DNA from: Bacillus sp. ISL-37
Lineage (GTDB): Bacteria > Bacillota > Bacilli > Bacillales > Cytobacillaceae
Reading direction: 5' to 3'
Length of the DNA stretch: 64,000 bases
Assembly (NCBI RefSeq): GCF_018613315.1
Contig: NZ_JAGGQL010000039.1
Coordinates: 1 to 64,000, forward strand
Part shown: positions 52,509-61,297 of the stretch, piece by piece
How positions within the stretch are numbered: the first letter of the stretch is position 1
How the letters are laid out: every line of letters begins with the position of its first letter
Program-made: the position numbers and the translations under genes
Notes under the pieces: model-generated
Databases searched by the model: none
Told to the model about the DNA's origin: nothing
Seen by the model: the letters and a program-made list of their open reading frames with translations, nothing else

Positions 52509-53351
52509 TTAGATGGATCTTGTTGCTGAGCGTTTTTTTAGCCAAATGGCCAGCACAAGAATGAGCACTGCAATCATCACAATCGTTCCGCCTGGAGCAA
52601 GGTCCAGGTAGTAGGACAGGAACAAACCGCCCAATACTGATACCTCACCGAACAGAATTGAAAAGAAGATGGTTTGCTTGAAACCTTTTGCGAACCGGAT
52701 GCTTGCTGCAACTGGCAGGGTCATCAAAGATGAGACCAGCAGGATACCGACAATTCTCATCGATGCTGCAATCACTAGTGCCACCATAATGATGAAAATG
52801 AAGTGAAGTGTCTTTGCGGCAATACCAGTTGCTCTTGCATATTCTTCATCAAATGATAAAAGGAAAAGTTCTTTATACAACAATACAACAAGTGCTATAA
52901 CCAGTATGCTGATAATCAGGATCGTCCATAGGTCAGCCCTGCTCACCGCACTCACGCTGCCAAATAAATAACTGAACAAATCTGTATTGAATCCATCAGC
53001 GAGTGAAATGAAAATGACCCCTAGACCGATTCCGCCAGAGAGGATAATCGGGATCGCCAATTCCTGGTAATGTTTATAAACAGTACGCAGCTTTTCGATG
53101 AACAATGAGCCGCCAACTGAGAAAGCCATTCCCATGTAAAGTGGATTCAGGCCGCTGAAAATCATAAACTTTTTCTCAAGCAGAAGGCTAGCGGCAATTC
53201 CCGCCAATGTAACATGGCTGAGCGCATCTGCTATAAGCGAAAGTCTTCTGACTACGATAAAAACACCGAGAAGCGGAGCGATTACGCCAATGATCATACC
53301 GGTCAAAAAAGCATTCTGCAAAAATTCATATTGCAACAGTCCGCTAATCAT
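52509..53351 (-). CDS. Metal (zinc) ABC transporter permease, ZnuB type
   Basis: ABC-3 family permease of 280 residues with about eight hydrophobic segments. LSLIADALSHVTLAGIAASLLL carries the conserved LxADALSHxxLxG motif, and DEEYARATGIAAK is the loop that contacts the ATPase. GILLVSSLMTLPVAASIRFAKGF is also typical. It overlaps the ATPase gene by 8 bp and precedes zur by 12 bp. Zinc is inferred from zur and the operator; the protein alone could equally be manganese-type. Confidence 0.92.
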   Translation of the reverse strand: MISGLLQYEFLQNAFLTGMIIGVIAPLLGVFIVVRRLSLIADALSHVTLAGIAASLLLEKKFMIFSGLNPLYMGMAFSVGGSLFIEKLRTVYKHYQELAIPIILSGGIGLGVIFISLADGFNTDLFSYLFGSVSAVSRADLWTILIISILVIALVVLLYKELFLLSFDEEYARATGIAAKTLHFIFIIMVALVIAASMRIVGILLVSSLMTLPVAASIRFAKGFKQTIFFSILFGEVSVLGGLFLSYYLDLAPGGTIVMIAVLILVLAIWLKKRSATRSI

Positions 53352-54135
53352 GAAGGTGTCCTCCTCCGTGATGGTGATGATCGTGTGTCAATACATGGAC
53401 ATCATGACCATAAATCTCCGACACATCGTTTATCTTCAGTTGTTCGAATTCCTCGGCACTTCCATGGAAATGCATGTTTTTGTTCAAGCAGGCCACATTT
53501 GTGACTTTTTCTGAAATAGTACCTATATCATGAGTAACCAATAGAAGAGTGATCCCTTTCTCCTTATTGAGTGTTTCGAGCATCCCATAAAAGGAATTGA
53601 CGTTTTGAACGTCTACACCTACCGTTGGTTCATCCAAAATCAGCAATTCAGGCTCACTGACCAGCGCCCTCGCGATGAATACCCTCTGCTGCTGTCCGCC
53701 GGATAGTTCACCTATATTCCGGTCGAGGAACTTCCCCATCCCGACGGACTCGATCGCTTGCTTTATTTTTACATGGTCAGTCTTCTTCATAAAATTGAAG
53801 AGTCCGAGCTTCTTCGTCAGTCCACTTGCCACTACTTCAAAAACGGTAGCAGGGAAGCCTGTGTTGAAAGAGTTTGCCTTTTGGGATACAAAGCCAATTT
53901 TATGCTGTTCCTTAAACTTGTTAATATCTTGTCCAAACATACGGATTAAGCCTTGTTGCGGCTTGATCAGCCCAAGCATAAGCTTAAGCAATGTTGACTT
54001 GCCGGAACCGTTCGGGCCAACAATTGCTAAAAAGCTACCCTTCTGGATAGACAGATTTATATTCTCAAGAACATTTTCTTTATCATATCGATAATAAAGA
54101 TCCTGTACCTGGACGATGTAGTCATTCGTGTCCAT
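53344..54135 (-). CDS. Metal (zinc) ABC transporter ATP-binding protein, ZnuC type
   Basis: ABC ATPase of 263 residues. Walker A GPNGSGKSTLLKLMLG, Q-loop VSQKAN, signature LSGGQQQR, Walker B LLILDEPTVGVD and switch TLLLVTHD are complete. The C-terminus is His-rich (HVLTHDHHHHGGGHLH), a frequent feature of zinc transport ATPases. ATG 54135 is chosen over an in-frame TTG at 54150, with GGGTG upstream. No binding-protein gene is present here, so the ZnuA partner must be encoded elsewhere. Confidence 0.92.
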   Translation of the reverse strand: MDTNDYIVQVQDLYYRYDKENVLENINLSIQKGSFLAIVGPNGSGKSTLLKLMLGLIKPQQGLIRMFGQDINKFKEQHKIGFVSQKANSFNTGFPATVFEVVASGLTKKLGLFNFMKKTDHVKIKQAIESVGMGKFLDRNIGELSGGQQQRVFIARALVSEPELLILDEPTVGVDVQNVNSFYGMLETLNKEKGITLLLVTHDIGTISEKVTNVACLNKNMHFHGSAEEFEQLKINDVSEIYGHDVHVLTHDHHHHGGGHLHD

Positions 54136-54150
54136 TTTTATCACCCGCAA

Positions 54151-54209
54151 AAATAAGAATCATTCCGATTTACTTTTAGTAGTATATCTCTTACTGACGA
54201 TAATGTAAA
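54151..54209 (-). promoter_or_regulatory. znuCB-zur promoter with Zur-like box
   Basis: Minus strand: -35 TTTACA (54204-54209), 17 bp, -10 TATACT (54181-54186). Directly downstream lies AAATCGGAATGATTCTTATTT (54151-54171). It agrees with the B. subtilis Zur box AAATCGTAATNATTACGATTT at 16 of 20 defined positions, intact in the left half and outer right end. Binding there would block transcription start. Confidence 0.8.
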
Positions 54210-54288
54210 TAAAAGAACTCACAATCCAAGAAAATTGTCACGAATCCAGAACTGGGCACATACCCTACTATGAAGGAGTGATGATCTT

Positions 54289-54543
54289 TTGGCTATTTTC
54301 GAAAACATCATTAACCATAAGGTAGGCAACATCACGGCTGATGAACTGCTGAAATACGCCTCTCAATTTAACATTTCCATTACAAAGGGGCAGGCAGAGA
54401 AAATCGCCGGATACTTACGCGGTAAAAAAGTAAACATCTTTATTGATTCAGAGAGAACGGCACTGGTCAAGCAAATCGCCAGAATCACCAGCCCTGAAAC
54501 AGCAAAAGAAGTTAATAAGTTATTTGTTAAATTCACTAAATAA
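54289..54543 (+). CDS. DUF2624 family protein, YqfT type
   Basis: An 84-residue helical protein, MAIFENIINHKVGNITADELLKYASQFNISITKGQAEKIAGYLRGKKVNIFIDSERTALVKQI. The AEKIAGYLRGKKVNIF block is the DUF2624 hallmark. TTG start at 54289 behind GAAGGAGTG. Monocistronic, divergent from znuC. Function unknown; a nucleic-acid role is only a guess. A palindrome array starts directly behind its stop. Confidence 0.87.
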   Translation: MAIFENIINHKVGNITADELLKYASQFNISITKGQAEKIAGYLRGKKVNIFIDSERTALVKQIARITSPETAKEVNKLFVKFTK

Positions 54544-54549
54544 GAGGTG

Positions 54550-54822
54550 TGTGTTCGTCATGATTTATGACGGACACTTTTTTCTTTTCCCCAGCCATTT
54601 CTGTCCGTCATGAACCTTATGACGGACACTTTTTTCTTTTTCCCAGCCGTTTCTGTCCGTCATGACCCTTATGACGGACACTTTTCCTTTGTTCCCCACC
54701 ATTTCTGTCCGTCATGACCATTATGACGGACACTTTTCCTTTGTTCCCCACCGTTTCTGTCCGTCATGACCCTTATGACGGACACTTTTTCCTCGTTTCC
54801 GGCCATTTCTGTCCGTCATGCC
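54550..54822. repeat. Tandem palindrome array 3 (52-bp period)
   Basis: GACGGACAC occurs at 54569, 54621, 54673, 54725 and 54777, exactly 52 bp apart. The hairpin is GTCCGTCAT / ATGACGGAC (9 bp) around GACCCTT (with AACCTT and ACCATT variants), followed by a CACTTTTTTCTTTTCCCC spacer. A half unit precedes the array and another ends it at 54822. On the plus strand each unit resembles an intrinsic terminator, since the hairpin is followed by a T run. It lies between the convergent DUF2624 and nfo genes; nothing else is seen in 54544-54919. Confidence 0.95.
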
Positions 54823-54873
54823 TGTAACTATCATTCCCTAGGGGTCTCATAACCGGTCACCTATTTTTATCGC

Positions 54874-54902
54874 AAAAAAAGCTGTGGAATGTTCCACAGC
54901 TT
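54874..54902 (-). terminator. Terminator behind nfo
   Basis: Minus-strand hairpin AAGCTGTGGAA / TTCCACAGCTT followed by TTTTTGC. Confidence 0.9.
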
Positions 54903-54919
54903 CTGCTTTGTGATTTAAT

Positions 54920-55810
54920 TTAGCTATTCCTAATGATATCAAGCAAATTCTCTTCGAATTGTTTGCTTTTCAGCATTTCAATTTCATGTTTGTAAGGCGC
55001 CTTTTTATTGTTCTTGTCCTCACCGACAAATGGTGTTTCAAGAATTTTAGGAACATGTGTCAATTGCGGGTGGTGGACAATGTAGCTTAATGCGTCAAAG
55101 CCGATATGTCCGAATCCTATATTTTCATGACGGTCTTTCCTCATCCCGACCTCATTTTTGCTGTCATTGATGTGAAGTACCTTCAGTCTATCAAGACCGA
55201 TGATCTTATCGAATTCATTCAGCACACCATCAAAATCTTCAACGATTGGGTATCCTGCATCATGAGTATGACAAGTATCGAAGCAGATGGAAAGCTTGTC
55301 GTTATTGGTTACCCCATCGATGATCATTGCGAGTTCTTCGAAGGATTTTCCGCACTCCGACCCTTTTCCAGCCATCGTTTCAAGAGCGATTTGGACTTTA
55401 TCTTCGCTGCTTAGAACCTCGTTCAGGCCCTCAATGATTTTTTCAATCCCTTTTTCTGTCCCTGCTCCTACATGTGCACCCGGATGCAGCACGATTTGTC
55501 TGGAACCAATTGCTTCAGTCCTGTCAATTTCACTCCGTAAAAACCTTACTCCTAAGTCAAAGGTATCAGGATTTTGCGTGTTCCCGATATTGATGATATA
55601 AGGAGCATGGACGACGATTTCATTGATACCGTTCTGCTCCATATGCAGTCGTCCTGCTTCAATATTCAGGTCATCGATTTTTTTCCTTCTTGTATTCTGA
55701 GGTGCCCCCGTATAGATCATAAAAGTATTTGCACCATATGAGACAGCTTCCTCACTAGCAGAAAGCAGCATTTTTTTTCCGCTCATGGAAACATGTGATC
55801 CAATTAACAT
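54920..55810 (-). CDS. nfo: Deoxyribonuclease IV (endonuclease IV, Nfo)
   Basis: AP endonuclease of 296 residues (YqfS), cutting 5' of abasic sites. TIM-barrel zinc motifs are present: [62 protein letters not shown] and [18 protein letters not shown] is the typical start. In B. subtilis nfo is under SigG and protects spore DNA; I did not resolve a SigG promoter here. It is 31 bp downstream of cshB on the same strand. Confidence 0.97.
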   Translation of the reverse strand: MLIGSHVSMSGKKMLLSASEEAVSYGANTFMIYTGAPQNTRRKKIDDLNIEAGRLHMEQNGINEIVVHAPYIINIGNTQNPDTFDLGVRFLRSEIDRTEAIGSRQIVLHPGAHVGAGTEKGIEKIIEGLNEVLSSEDKVQIALETMAGKGSECGKSFEELAMIIDGVTNNDKLSICFDTCHTHDAGYPIVEDFDGVLNEFDKIIGLDRLKVLHINDSKNEVGMRKDRHENIGFGHIGFDALSYIVHHPQLTHVPKILETPFVGEDKNNKKAPYKHEIEMLKSKQFEENLLDIIRNS

Positions 55811-55841
55811 CTTGATCTCTCCCTAAACATTTACAATTTGA

Positions 55842-57155
55842 TTATTTTTTCCTATTCAAACGATTTTCACGTTTTTTTATTTTGTCCATTTCCCACTGCA
55901 TCTTTTTCTTGTATCCTGGTTTTACCTTCTTAGGCTTGGAAACGAGCGTCTTTGCCTTCGCCTCGCCAGTAGTTTCTTTTTTCTTTCTGTTCTGGCGTCT
56001 GTTCCGCTCTTCGATTTCGGTGAATTCACCTTTTTTCAGATCAATGTTTTTAAAAGTGATGCCCATCTTTTCAAGACGGACCAGTGCATCTTCATCACGC
56101 TGCTCATAAACCGTCAAGGCAATACCTGAAGAACCAGCCCGTGCCGTCCTTCCTACCCTGTGAATATAAAAATCAAGATCGGTAGGCAGCTCATAGTTGA
56201 TGACATGGCTGATTCCCTGAATATCAATTCCTCTTGCAGCCAGGTCAGTAGCTACAAGATACTGGAACTCAAGATCTTTGATTTGCTTCATGACACGCTT
56301 GCGTTCGCGTGGGCTCAGGTCTCCATGGATACGGCCAACCTTCAGTCCTTTTTGGATTAAACCATCGGCTATTTCGTCAACTTTCTTCTTTGTGTTAGCA
56401 AATACAATTCCCAAATATGGGTTGAATGCAACAAGAGCCGAATGAACAAGCCCGATTTTATCGCGGTGCCTTGCCGGTAAAAGGATATGTTCTATTTTTT
56501 CTGCCGTAGCCTGTTTAGGATCGATTTGTACATATTTTGGGTTTTCCATGTACTTTTTCAAGAATGGTTTTAATTTTTCAGGAATTGTCGCTGAAAATAC
56601 AAGCATTTGAAGCTTTTCTGGCATACGGGAAGCAAACTGGTCAATGTCCTCGATGAATCCCATATCCAGCATTAAGTCTGCCTCATCGATCACGAGCATG
56701 TTCGCTGTATGCACAAATAGCGCGTTTTCCTTGACCAGGTCATTAATCCTCCCTGGAGTGCCAATAACGATTTGCGGCTGTGTCTTCAGCTTCTCAATCG
56801 TTCTTTGCTTGTCCGTCCCGCCAATATAGCAACGAGCTGTGATCTGCTCTCCCTGCGGTGCGTGCTCAGCAATTTTAAGAACTTCATGGTAAATTTGATT
56901 GGCGAGCTCACGTGTCGGTGCAGCAATTACTGCCTGCACCTCATTGCGTGATGAATCAAGCTTATTCATAATTGGCAGTACATAGGCATGCGTCTTTCCT
57001 GTACCGGTCTGTGATTGCCCGATGGCACTCTCACCCTTCAGGATTGTAGGAATAAGACGCTCCTGGATTTCAGTCGGCTCATAAAACCCTAGTTTATTGA
57101 TCGCATCTATAATGAACGGTTTCAATTCATAACGATTAAATTTTGTTTCACTCAT
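55842..57155 (-). CDS. cshB: DEAD-box RNA helicase CshB
   Basis: A 437-residue DEAD-box helicase (YqfR). Q motif region FYEPTEIQERLIP, motif I SQTGTGKTHAYVLP, motif II MLVIDEADLMLD, motif III FSATIP, then VATDLAARGIDIQ and HRVGRTARAGSSG. The C-terminal 60 residues are strongly basic (NRRQNRKKKETTGEAKAKTLV, PGYKKKMQWEMDKIKKREN), fitting RNA binding and cold-adapted function. A TATAAT -10 lies at about 57247-57252 on the minus strand, giving a roughly 90-nt leader. Confidence 0.94.
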   Translation of the reverse strand: MSETKFNRYELKPFIIDAINKLGFYEPTEIQERLIPTILKGESAIGQSQTGTGKTHAYVLPIMNKLDSSRNEVQAVIAAPTRELANQIYHEVLKIAEHAPQGEQITARCYIGGTDKQRTIEKLKTQPQIVIGTPGRINDLVKENALFVHTANMLVIDEADLMLDMGFIEDIDQFASRMPEKLQMLVFSATIPEKLKPFLKKYMENPKYVQIDPKQATAEKIEHILLPARHRDKIGLVHSALVAFNPYLGIVFANTKKKVDEIADGLIQKGLKVGRIHGDLSPRERKRVMKQIKDLEFQYLVATDLAARGIDIQGISHVINYELPTDLDFYIHRVGRTARAGSSGIALTVYEQRDEDALVRLEKMGITFKNIDLKKGEFTEIEERNRRQNRKKKETTGEAKAKTLVSKPKKVKPGYKKKMQWEMDKIKKRENRLNRKK

Positions 57156-57339
57156 TGAAAATCTCCTTCTTTCGCCCTGTTTCCCTGGATAATCGGGGAT
57201 TACAGCTCGTTCCGTAAGCTGATCTCTTCAGGTTCATCCTGTAATTATAATAAAGATTGCAGAAAATCTCCAATCAGTACTATCTTAACCTTTCCTTATA
57301 AAAAAACAAACCTGTTTCGCAAACATACTTTTTTCTTAA

Positions 57340-57366
57340 ACCAATCCTGATTATATGCATACTCTA
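57340..57366 (+). promoter_or_regulatory. SigK-type promoter of the VrrA/YqfQ gene
   Basis: AAACC at the -35 (AC at 57340-57341), exactly 16 bp, then GCATACTCTA with CATACTCTA at 57358-57366. This meets the SigK consensus AC-N16-CATANNNTA at every defined position. The gene starts 36 bp downstream. Confidence 0.75.
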
Positions 57367-57401
57367 GTAGGAGATGAAATATTGGGAAAGGAGGGGTCAC
57401 G

Positions 57402-58034
57402 ATGCTACAAGGACCCCGTATGAACTCACGCGGGATGCAGAACCGGTTTTATGGTCCTGGCATGATGGGAGGTCCCGGCATGGGACATCGCCAAATGTAT
57501 TCAAACCCATTCGGTCCTGGCCCCAGAATGCCACATGGCCAAATGCCAAGGATGATGGGGAGAAATCCGCAATCAAGACAGGGTGGAGGATTGCTATCAA
57601 AAATTCTTGGAAAAGGCAGTAGAGGACAGGGAAATGGTATCTCAGGTTTATTAGCAGGAGGGAGTGGGCCGGCGCGTGGAGCCTCAGGCGGAGGAATCCT
57701 GAAAACGCTCGCTGATCCATCTGCGTTAAATGGATTTCTCTCCAACACGCAAAAAGTTCTTAACACCGCACAGCAATTCGGACCGATGATCCAGCAATAC
57801 GGTCCTCTAGTCCGTAATCTCCCTTCAATGTGGAAACTGTACAGAGGATTGAAGGACCTTCCGGATGCTGATGAACCCACAGTAGAACAAGAAAAGAACG
57901 ATACGAACGAAATAATCGAGAAAAAGAAGAAACCAAATAAAAACAGAAAATCTGGTTCCGGTTCCCCAACACAAAAAAAGCCAGTCAAAAAGCAACGCAA
58001 TAACGCAGCTACTTCTCCAAAATTATTCATATAA
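57402..58034 (+). CDS. VrrA/YqfQ family protein
   Basis: A 210-residue low-complexity protein. The N-terminal 55 residues are Met/Gly/Pro/Arg-rich (GPGMMGGPGMGHRQMYSNPF, PRMPHGQMPRMMGRNPQSRQ), then a Gly/Ser-rich stretch. A conserved middle follows (LADPSALNGFLSNTQKVLNTAQQFGPMIQQYGPLVRNLPSMWKLYRGL) and a Lys-rich end. That middle block is the YqfQ/VrrA core. In Bacillus anthracis vrrA is the classical variable-number-repeat locus. AAAGGAGGGG precedes the ATG. The SigK-type promoter points to expression in the late mother cell, hence a probable spore-surface protein. Confidence 0.88.
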   Translation: MLQGPRMNSRGMQNRFYGPGMMGGPGMGHRQMYSNPFGPGPRMPHGQMPRMMGRNPQSRQGGGLLSKILGKGSRGQGNGISGLLAGGSGPARGASGGGILKTLADPSALNGFLSNTQKVLNTAQQFGPMIQQYGPLVRNLPSMWKLYRGLKDLPDADEPTVEQEKNDTNEIIEKKKKPNKNRKSGSGSPTQKKPVKKQRNNAATSPKLFI

Positions 58035-58151
58035 TTTCGATAAATTCGATAACAGTTAATTCATTCCTTCTGGAAAGTCGCTTTTGTATTCTTTCTGCAA
58101 GTCTTATATAATAAAAGAAAGAATCAGAGGTACTCTGAGGAGGATGACTCA

Positions 58152-59105
58152 ATGAATGTAATTAAAATATCACCACGCGGTTATTGCTATGGTGTTGTCG
58201 ATGCCATGGTCATTGCACGCAATGCTGCTTTGGATAAAAGCCTGCCGCGTCCAATATATATACTTGGGATGATTGTCCATAATAAGCATGTCACTGATGC
58301 ATTTGAAGAAGAAGGCATCATTACATTGGATGGAAACAACCGCAAGGAAATCCTTGAAAAAGTTGAAGGCGGAACAGTTATTTTCACTGCACACGGAATT
58401 TCACCAGAAGTCAGGGAGCTTGCCAAGGAAAAGGGACTTGTCTCGATTGACGCGACATGTCCGGATGTGACAAACACTCATAACCTGATCAGGGAAAAAG
58501 AAAAGGAAGGTTTTGAGGTTATTTACATCGGCAAAAAAGGGCATCCCGAACCTGAGGGAGCAGTAGGTGTCGCACCAGGGATTGTTCATCTAGTTGAAAC
58601 GGCAGCGGATGTAGAGGCTTTGAATCTGCAAGCTGAAAAATTAATCGTAACCAACCAGACAACGATGAGCCAGTGGGACGTTGCCGACATCATGAAGAAC
58701 GTAAAAGAAAAGTACCCTCACGCGGAAGTTCATAGAGAAATTTGCATGGCTACACAAGTCCGCCAAGAGGCTGTCGCCGAGCAGGCTAAGGAAGCAGATG
58801 TGCTCATTGTGGTTGGCGACCCTAAAAGCAATAACTCAAATCGTCTAGCACAGGTTTCCGAAGAAATAGCCGGAACAAAAGCATATCGAATTGCCGATAT
58901 TACCGAGCTTGATATCGAATGGATAAAAGATACTGACACAGTCGCAGTCACATCTGGAGCATCGACTCCGACACCAATCACAAAAGAGGTCATCAACTTC
59001 CTCGAACAGTTTGAAAAGGAAAACGAAGAAACATGGGCAAAAGAGAAAAAAGTACCTCTTCATAAAATCCTGCCAAAGGTTAAAAAGACCGAGGCAAACG
59101 TATAA
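58152..59105 (+). CDS. ispH: 4-hydroxy-3-methylbut-2-enyl diphosphate reductase (IspH)
   Basis: Last enzyme of the non-mevalonate pathway (YqfP), reducing HMBPP to IPP and DMAPP. The three cluster cysteines appear in [13 protein letters not shown] (Cys12), [12 protein letters not shown] and [15 protein letters not shown]. Substrate residues are in TAHGIS and [10 protein letters not shown]. At 317 residues it matches the Bacillus type. TGAGGAGGATGACTCA precedes the ATG. Its stop TAA merges with a GC-rich repeat of the same family that follows ispG. Confidence 0.97.
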   Translation: MNVIKISPRGYCYGVVDAMVIARNAALDKSLPRPIYILGMIVHNKHVTDAFEEEGIITLDGNNRKEILEKVEGGTVIFTAHGISPEVRELAKEKGLVSIDATCPDVTNTHNLIREKEKEGFEVIYIGKKGHPEPEGAVGVAPGIVHLVETAADVEALNLQAEKLIVTNQTTMSQWDVADIMKNVKEKYPHAEVHREICMATQVRQEAVAEQAKEADVLIVVGDPKSNNSNRLAQVSEEIAGTKAYRIADITELDIEWIKDTDTVAVTSGASTPTPITKEVINFLEQFEKENEETWAKEKKVPLHKILPKVKKTEANV

Positions 59106-59232
59106 GAACAAAAAGCGCAAGCGCCTTGTTCAGCCCCGACAAGCGCTGGAGGGCCTGACAGTGAAGTCGTTCTTTGACTTCATTGGCAGGACCGAAGCGT
59201 CTCGAGGGGCTAGGCGCTGGAGCTGGATTAAG
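59104..59232 (+). repeat. GC-rich 3'-end repeat, copy behind ispH
   Basis: Starts with AAGAACAAAAAGCGCAAGCG, whose first AA completes the ispH stop codon. It continues CAGCCCCGACAAGCGCTGGA, GAAGTCGTTCTTTGACTTC, CGAGGGGCTAGGCGCTGGAG and ends at CTGGATTAAGA. Near-identical to the ispG copy over about 128 bp. Confidence 0.92.
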
Positions 59233-59287
59233 ATACCCAAATGGAGTTCTCCACATAAAAATACTTTTATAATTTCCCATACAATAA

Positions 59288-59330
59288 CAAGAAAGCAGCC
59301 TGAAATTCAATTCAGGCTGCTTTCTTGTTT
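59288..59330. terminator. Bidirectional terminator between ispH and yqfO
   Basis: AAGAAAGCAGCCTGAA / TTCAGGCTGCTTTCTT, 16-bp stem with a short loop and T-rich flank. Confidence 0.93.
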
Positions 59331-59365
59331 TCTTCTAATAAACTTATATCACACTCGGTTTCTTT

Positions 59366-60481
59366 CTAAATAAAGGTGAACGGATCTGTCCCTATTTCAG
59401 ATGGAATGAACTTTACATCATACCCTTTTTCTTTACATAGTCCTTCCATCACCGTGGCGACTCCTTTTTTCATGACCTTCTCGACGTTATGTCCTGGATC
59501 AATCATATTCAATCCTGCCATCAGCGCGTCGTGTGCTGTGTGATAGTAGATATCCCCGGTAACGTAAACATCTGCTCCACGGAATTTCGCCTGCGAGTAA
59601 TACTTATTTCCGTCACCGCCAAGGACAGCTACCTTTTTCACCTTAGCGTTTAAGTCTCCGACAACACGGATTTTATCCACTCCCAAAGCTTCCTTTACTA
59701 CTTTGGCATATTCAGACAGGGTCGTCTCTTCGACTTGCCCGATTCTTCCAAGTCCAAGTTGTTCTCCGGTATTTTCAAGTCGATATATATCATAGGCGAC
59801 CTCCTCATAAGGATGGGACTTGATCATAGCCTGGATGACCTTTTTTTCGATACTCTGCGGGAAAACAGTTTCTACACGCACTTCACTGACTGCTTCAAGC
59901 TTTCCTTGTTCGCCGATGTGAGGATCCGTATTTTCCCCCGGCAGGAAACGTCCCTTCCCCGCCCCGGAGAACGAACAATGGCTATAATTGCCGATCGCCC
60001 CGGCCCCTGCATTGCCTAAGGCATCTCGTAGTCGCTCTGCATCTTCCTCAGGTACGAAAACGACAAGCTTTCTCAACTCGTCCTCAAAAGTTGGCACCAG
60101 CACTTGAGAGTTCTTTAAACCGAGTGCAGCAGCCAGCAGGTCATTTACGCCTCCTTTTGCCACATCGAGGTTTGTGTGCGCTGCATAAACTGCGATATCA
60201 TGCTTGATCAGCCTGGCAATCATTCGTCCGGCAGGAGTGTCAGTTGCGATCTTTTTCAATGGTCGAAATATCGGCGGATGATGCGCAATGATTAATTGAA
60301 CATTCTTGGCAATTGCCTCCTCCACCACTTCTTCTGTTAAATCAAGAGCAACCAGGACGTTCTCGACCGATTGGTTCAATGCACCTATTTGCAGGCCAAC
60401 CTTATCGCCTTCCATCGCAAATGCCTTAGGCGAAAATTGTTCAAAAAGCTGAATCACTTCATGTCCATTCACTTTTTTCAC
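59366..60481 (-). CDS. Nif3-like dinuclear metal centre protein, YqfO type
   Basis: A 371-residue NIF3 family protein with the PII-like insertion typical of Firmicute members. The N-terminal part has LIIAHHPPIFRPLKKI and AAHTNLDVAKGGVND (metal His residues). The middle (about 130-240) is the inserted domain LVVFVPEEDAERLRDALGNAGAGAIGNYSHCSF. The C-terminal part has VAVLGGDGNKYY, DVYVTGDIYYHTAHDA and the final His in DPGHNVEK. A GTP cyclohydrolase 1 type 2 activity has been suggested for the family, unproven here. GTG start overlaps the trmK stop as GTGA. Confidence 0.93.
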   Translation of the reverse strand: MKKVNGHEVIQLFEQFSPKAFAMEGDKVGLQIGALNQSVENVLVALDLTEEVVEEAIAKNVQLIIAHHPPIFRPLKKIATDTPAGRMIARLIKHDIAVYAAHTNLDVAKGGVNDLLAAALGLKNSQVLVPTFEDELRKLVVFVPEEDAERLRDALGNAGAGAIGNYSHCSFSGAGKGRFLPGENTDPHIGEQGKLEAVSEVRVETVFPQSIEKKVIQAMIKSHPYEEVAYDIYRLENTGEQLGLGRIGQVEETTLSEYAKVVKEALGVDKIRVVGDLNAKVKKVAVLGGDGNKYYSQAKFRGADVYVTGDIYYHTAHDALMAGLNMIDPGHNVEKVMKKGVATVMEGLCKEKGYDVKFIPSEIGTDPFTFI

Positions 60482-61188
60482 CGTAACGCCTCCTCTGCCA
60501 TCTTTAGTTTCGTTTTCAGTTCCTGTCGCTTGCTTTCTGTATCATCATTTTGCACAGCCTCATCAAGCTGCTTTAGGATACGCTCCCAATTTCGCTTTTC
60601 AGCATTCCACTTTTCTATGAATACCTCTGCCTTTTCCTTCAGCAAAAATGGCCCAAACAAAATTCCATTTTCAAAATTGATATGCTGATATGGTTTTAAT
60701 GGGTCGCCCTTCTCAGCAACAAGGATTTCGTAAATTTTCCGATCTTCTTCAAGGATCTCTTCTTTGATCAGTTCCCAGCCATTGCCAATCAACCACTTGC
60801 GCACCGCAAAGCTTCCAACATTAGGCTGAAGGACAAGCCTGCTGACTCCTTCTAGTTTCGATTTCCCTTGTTCCAGAATCGTTGAAATCAATGTACCGCC
60901 CATACCAGCGATGGTAATACAATCAACCTCTCCAGGTTGAATTACTTCAAGGCCATCACCTTTTCTGACTGATATTTTATCTATGAGACTTTCCTCCCGA
61001 ACCTGCTCAAGGGCAGACTGGAATGGTCCTTCAGCGACCTCGCCTGCAATCGCCATTGGAACAGTACCCTTCTTTACAACATTACAAGGAAGGTAGGCAT
61101 GGTCGGAACCAATATCGGCCAGCCTTGCACCTTCAGGAATATTATTTGCAACGGCTTCAAGCCGGTCTGATAGTTTTTCAGCATTCAT
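60478..61188 (-). CDS. trmK: tRNA (adenine(22)-N1)-methyltransferase TrmK
   Basis: SAM-dependent methyltransferase of about 236 residues (YqfN) that methylates A22 of tRNA. The SAM site is GARLADIGSDHAYLPCNVV, followed by the catalytic-loop region ITIAGMGGTLIS and LVLQPNVGSFAVRKWLI. A C-terminal coiled-coil domain (WNAEKRNWERILKQLDEAV onward) is characteristic. ATG 61188 (MNAEKLSDRLEAV) is preferred because AGGTGAC lies 6 nt upstream; the frame extends three codons further. Four-base overlap with the YqfO gene. Confidence 0.95.
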   Translation of the reverse strand: MNAEKLSDRLEAVANNIPEGARLADIGSDHAYLPCNVVKKGTVPMAIAGEVAEGPFQSALEQVREESLIDKISVRKGDGLEVIQPGEVDCITIAGMGGTLISTILEQGKSKLEGVSRLVLQPNVGSFAVRKWLIGNGWELIKEEILEEDRKIYEILVAEKGDPLKPYQHINFENGILFGPFLLKEKAEVFIEKWNAEKRNWERILKQLDEAVQNDDTESKRQELKTKLKMAEEALR

Positions 61189-61260
61189 ACAAGTCACCTA
61201 CTAAATCTTATTTTGCTTTTATAAGTATATGAAAACACCATGCCCCTTGTCCAATTATGT

Positions 61261-61292
61261 AAAAAGGCTCTTTGCAAAAGCAAAGAGCCTTT
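61261..61292 (-). terminator. Terminator behind cccA
   Basis: Minus-strand hairpin AAAGGCTCTTTGC / GCAAAGAGCCTTT with a TTTT loop and trailing TTT. Confidence 0.9.
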
Positions 61293-61297
61293 CAATA

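Noticed and set aside
57449-58030. 193-codon open frame antisense to the VrrA/YqfQ gene
   Set aside because: Produced by the GC-rich low-complexity composition of the sense gene; no ribosome site and Pro/Cys/Phe-rich translation.
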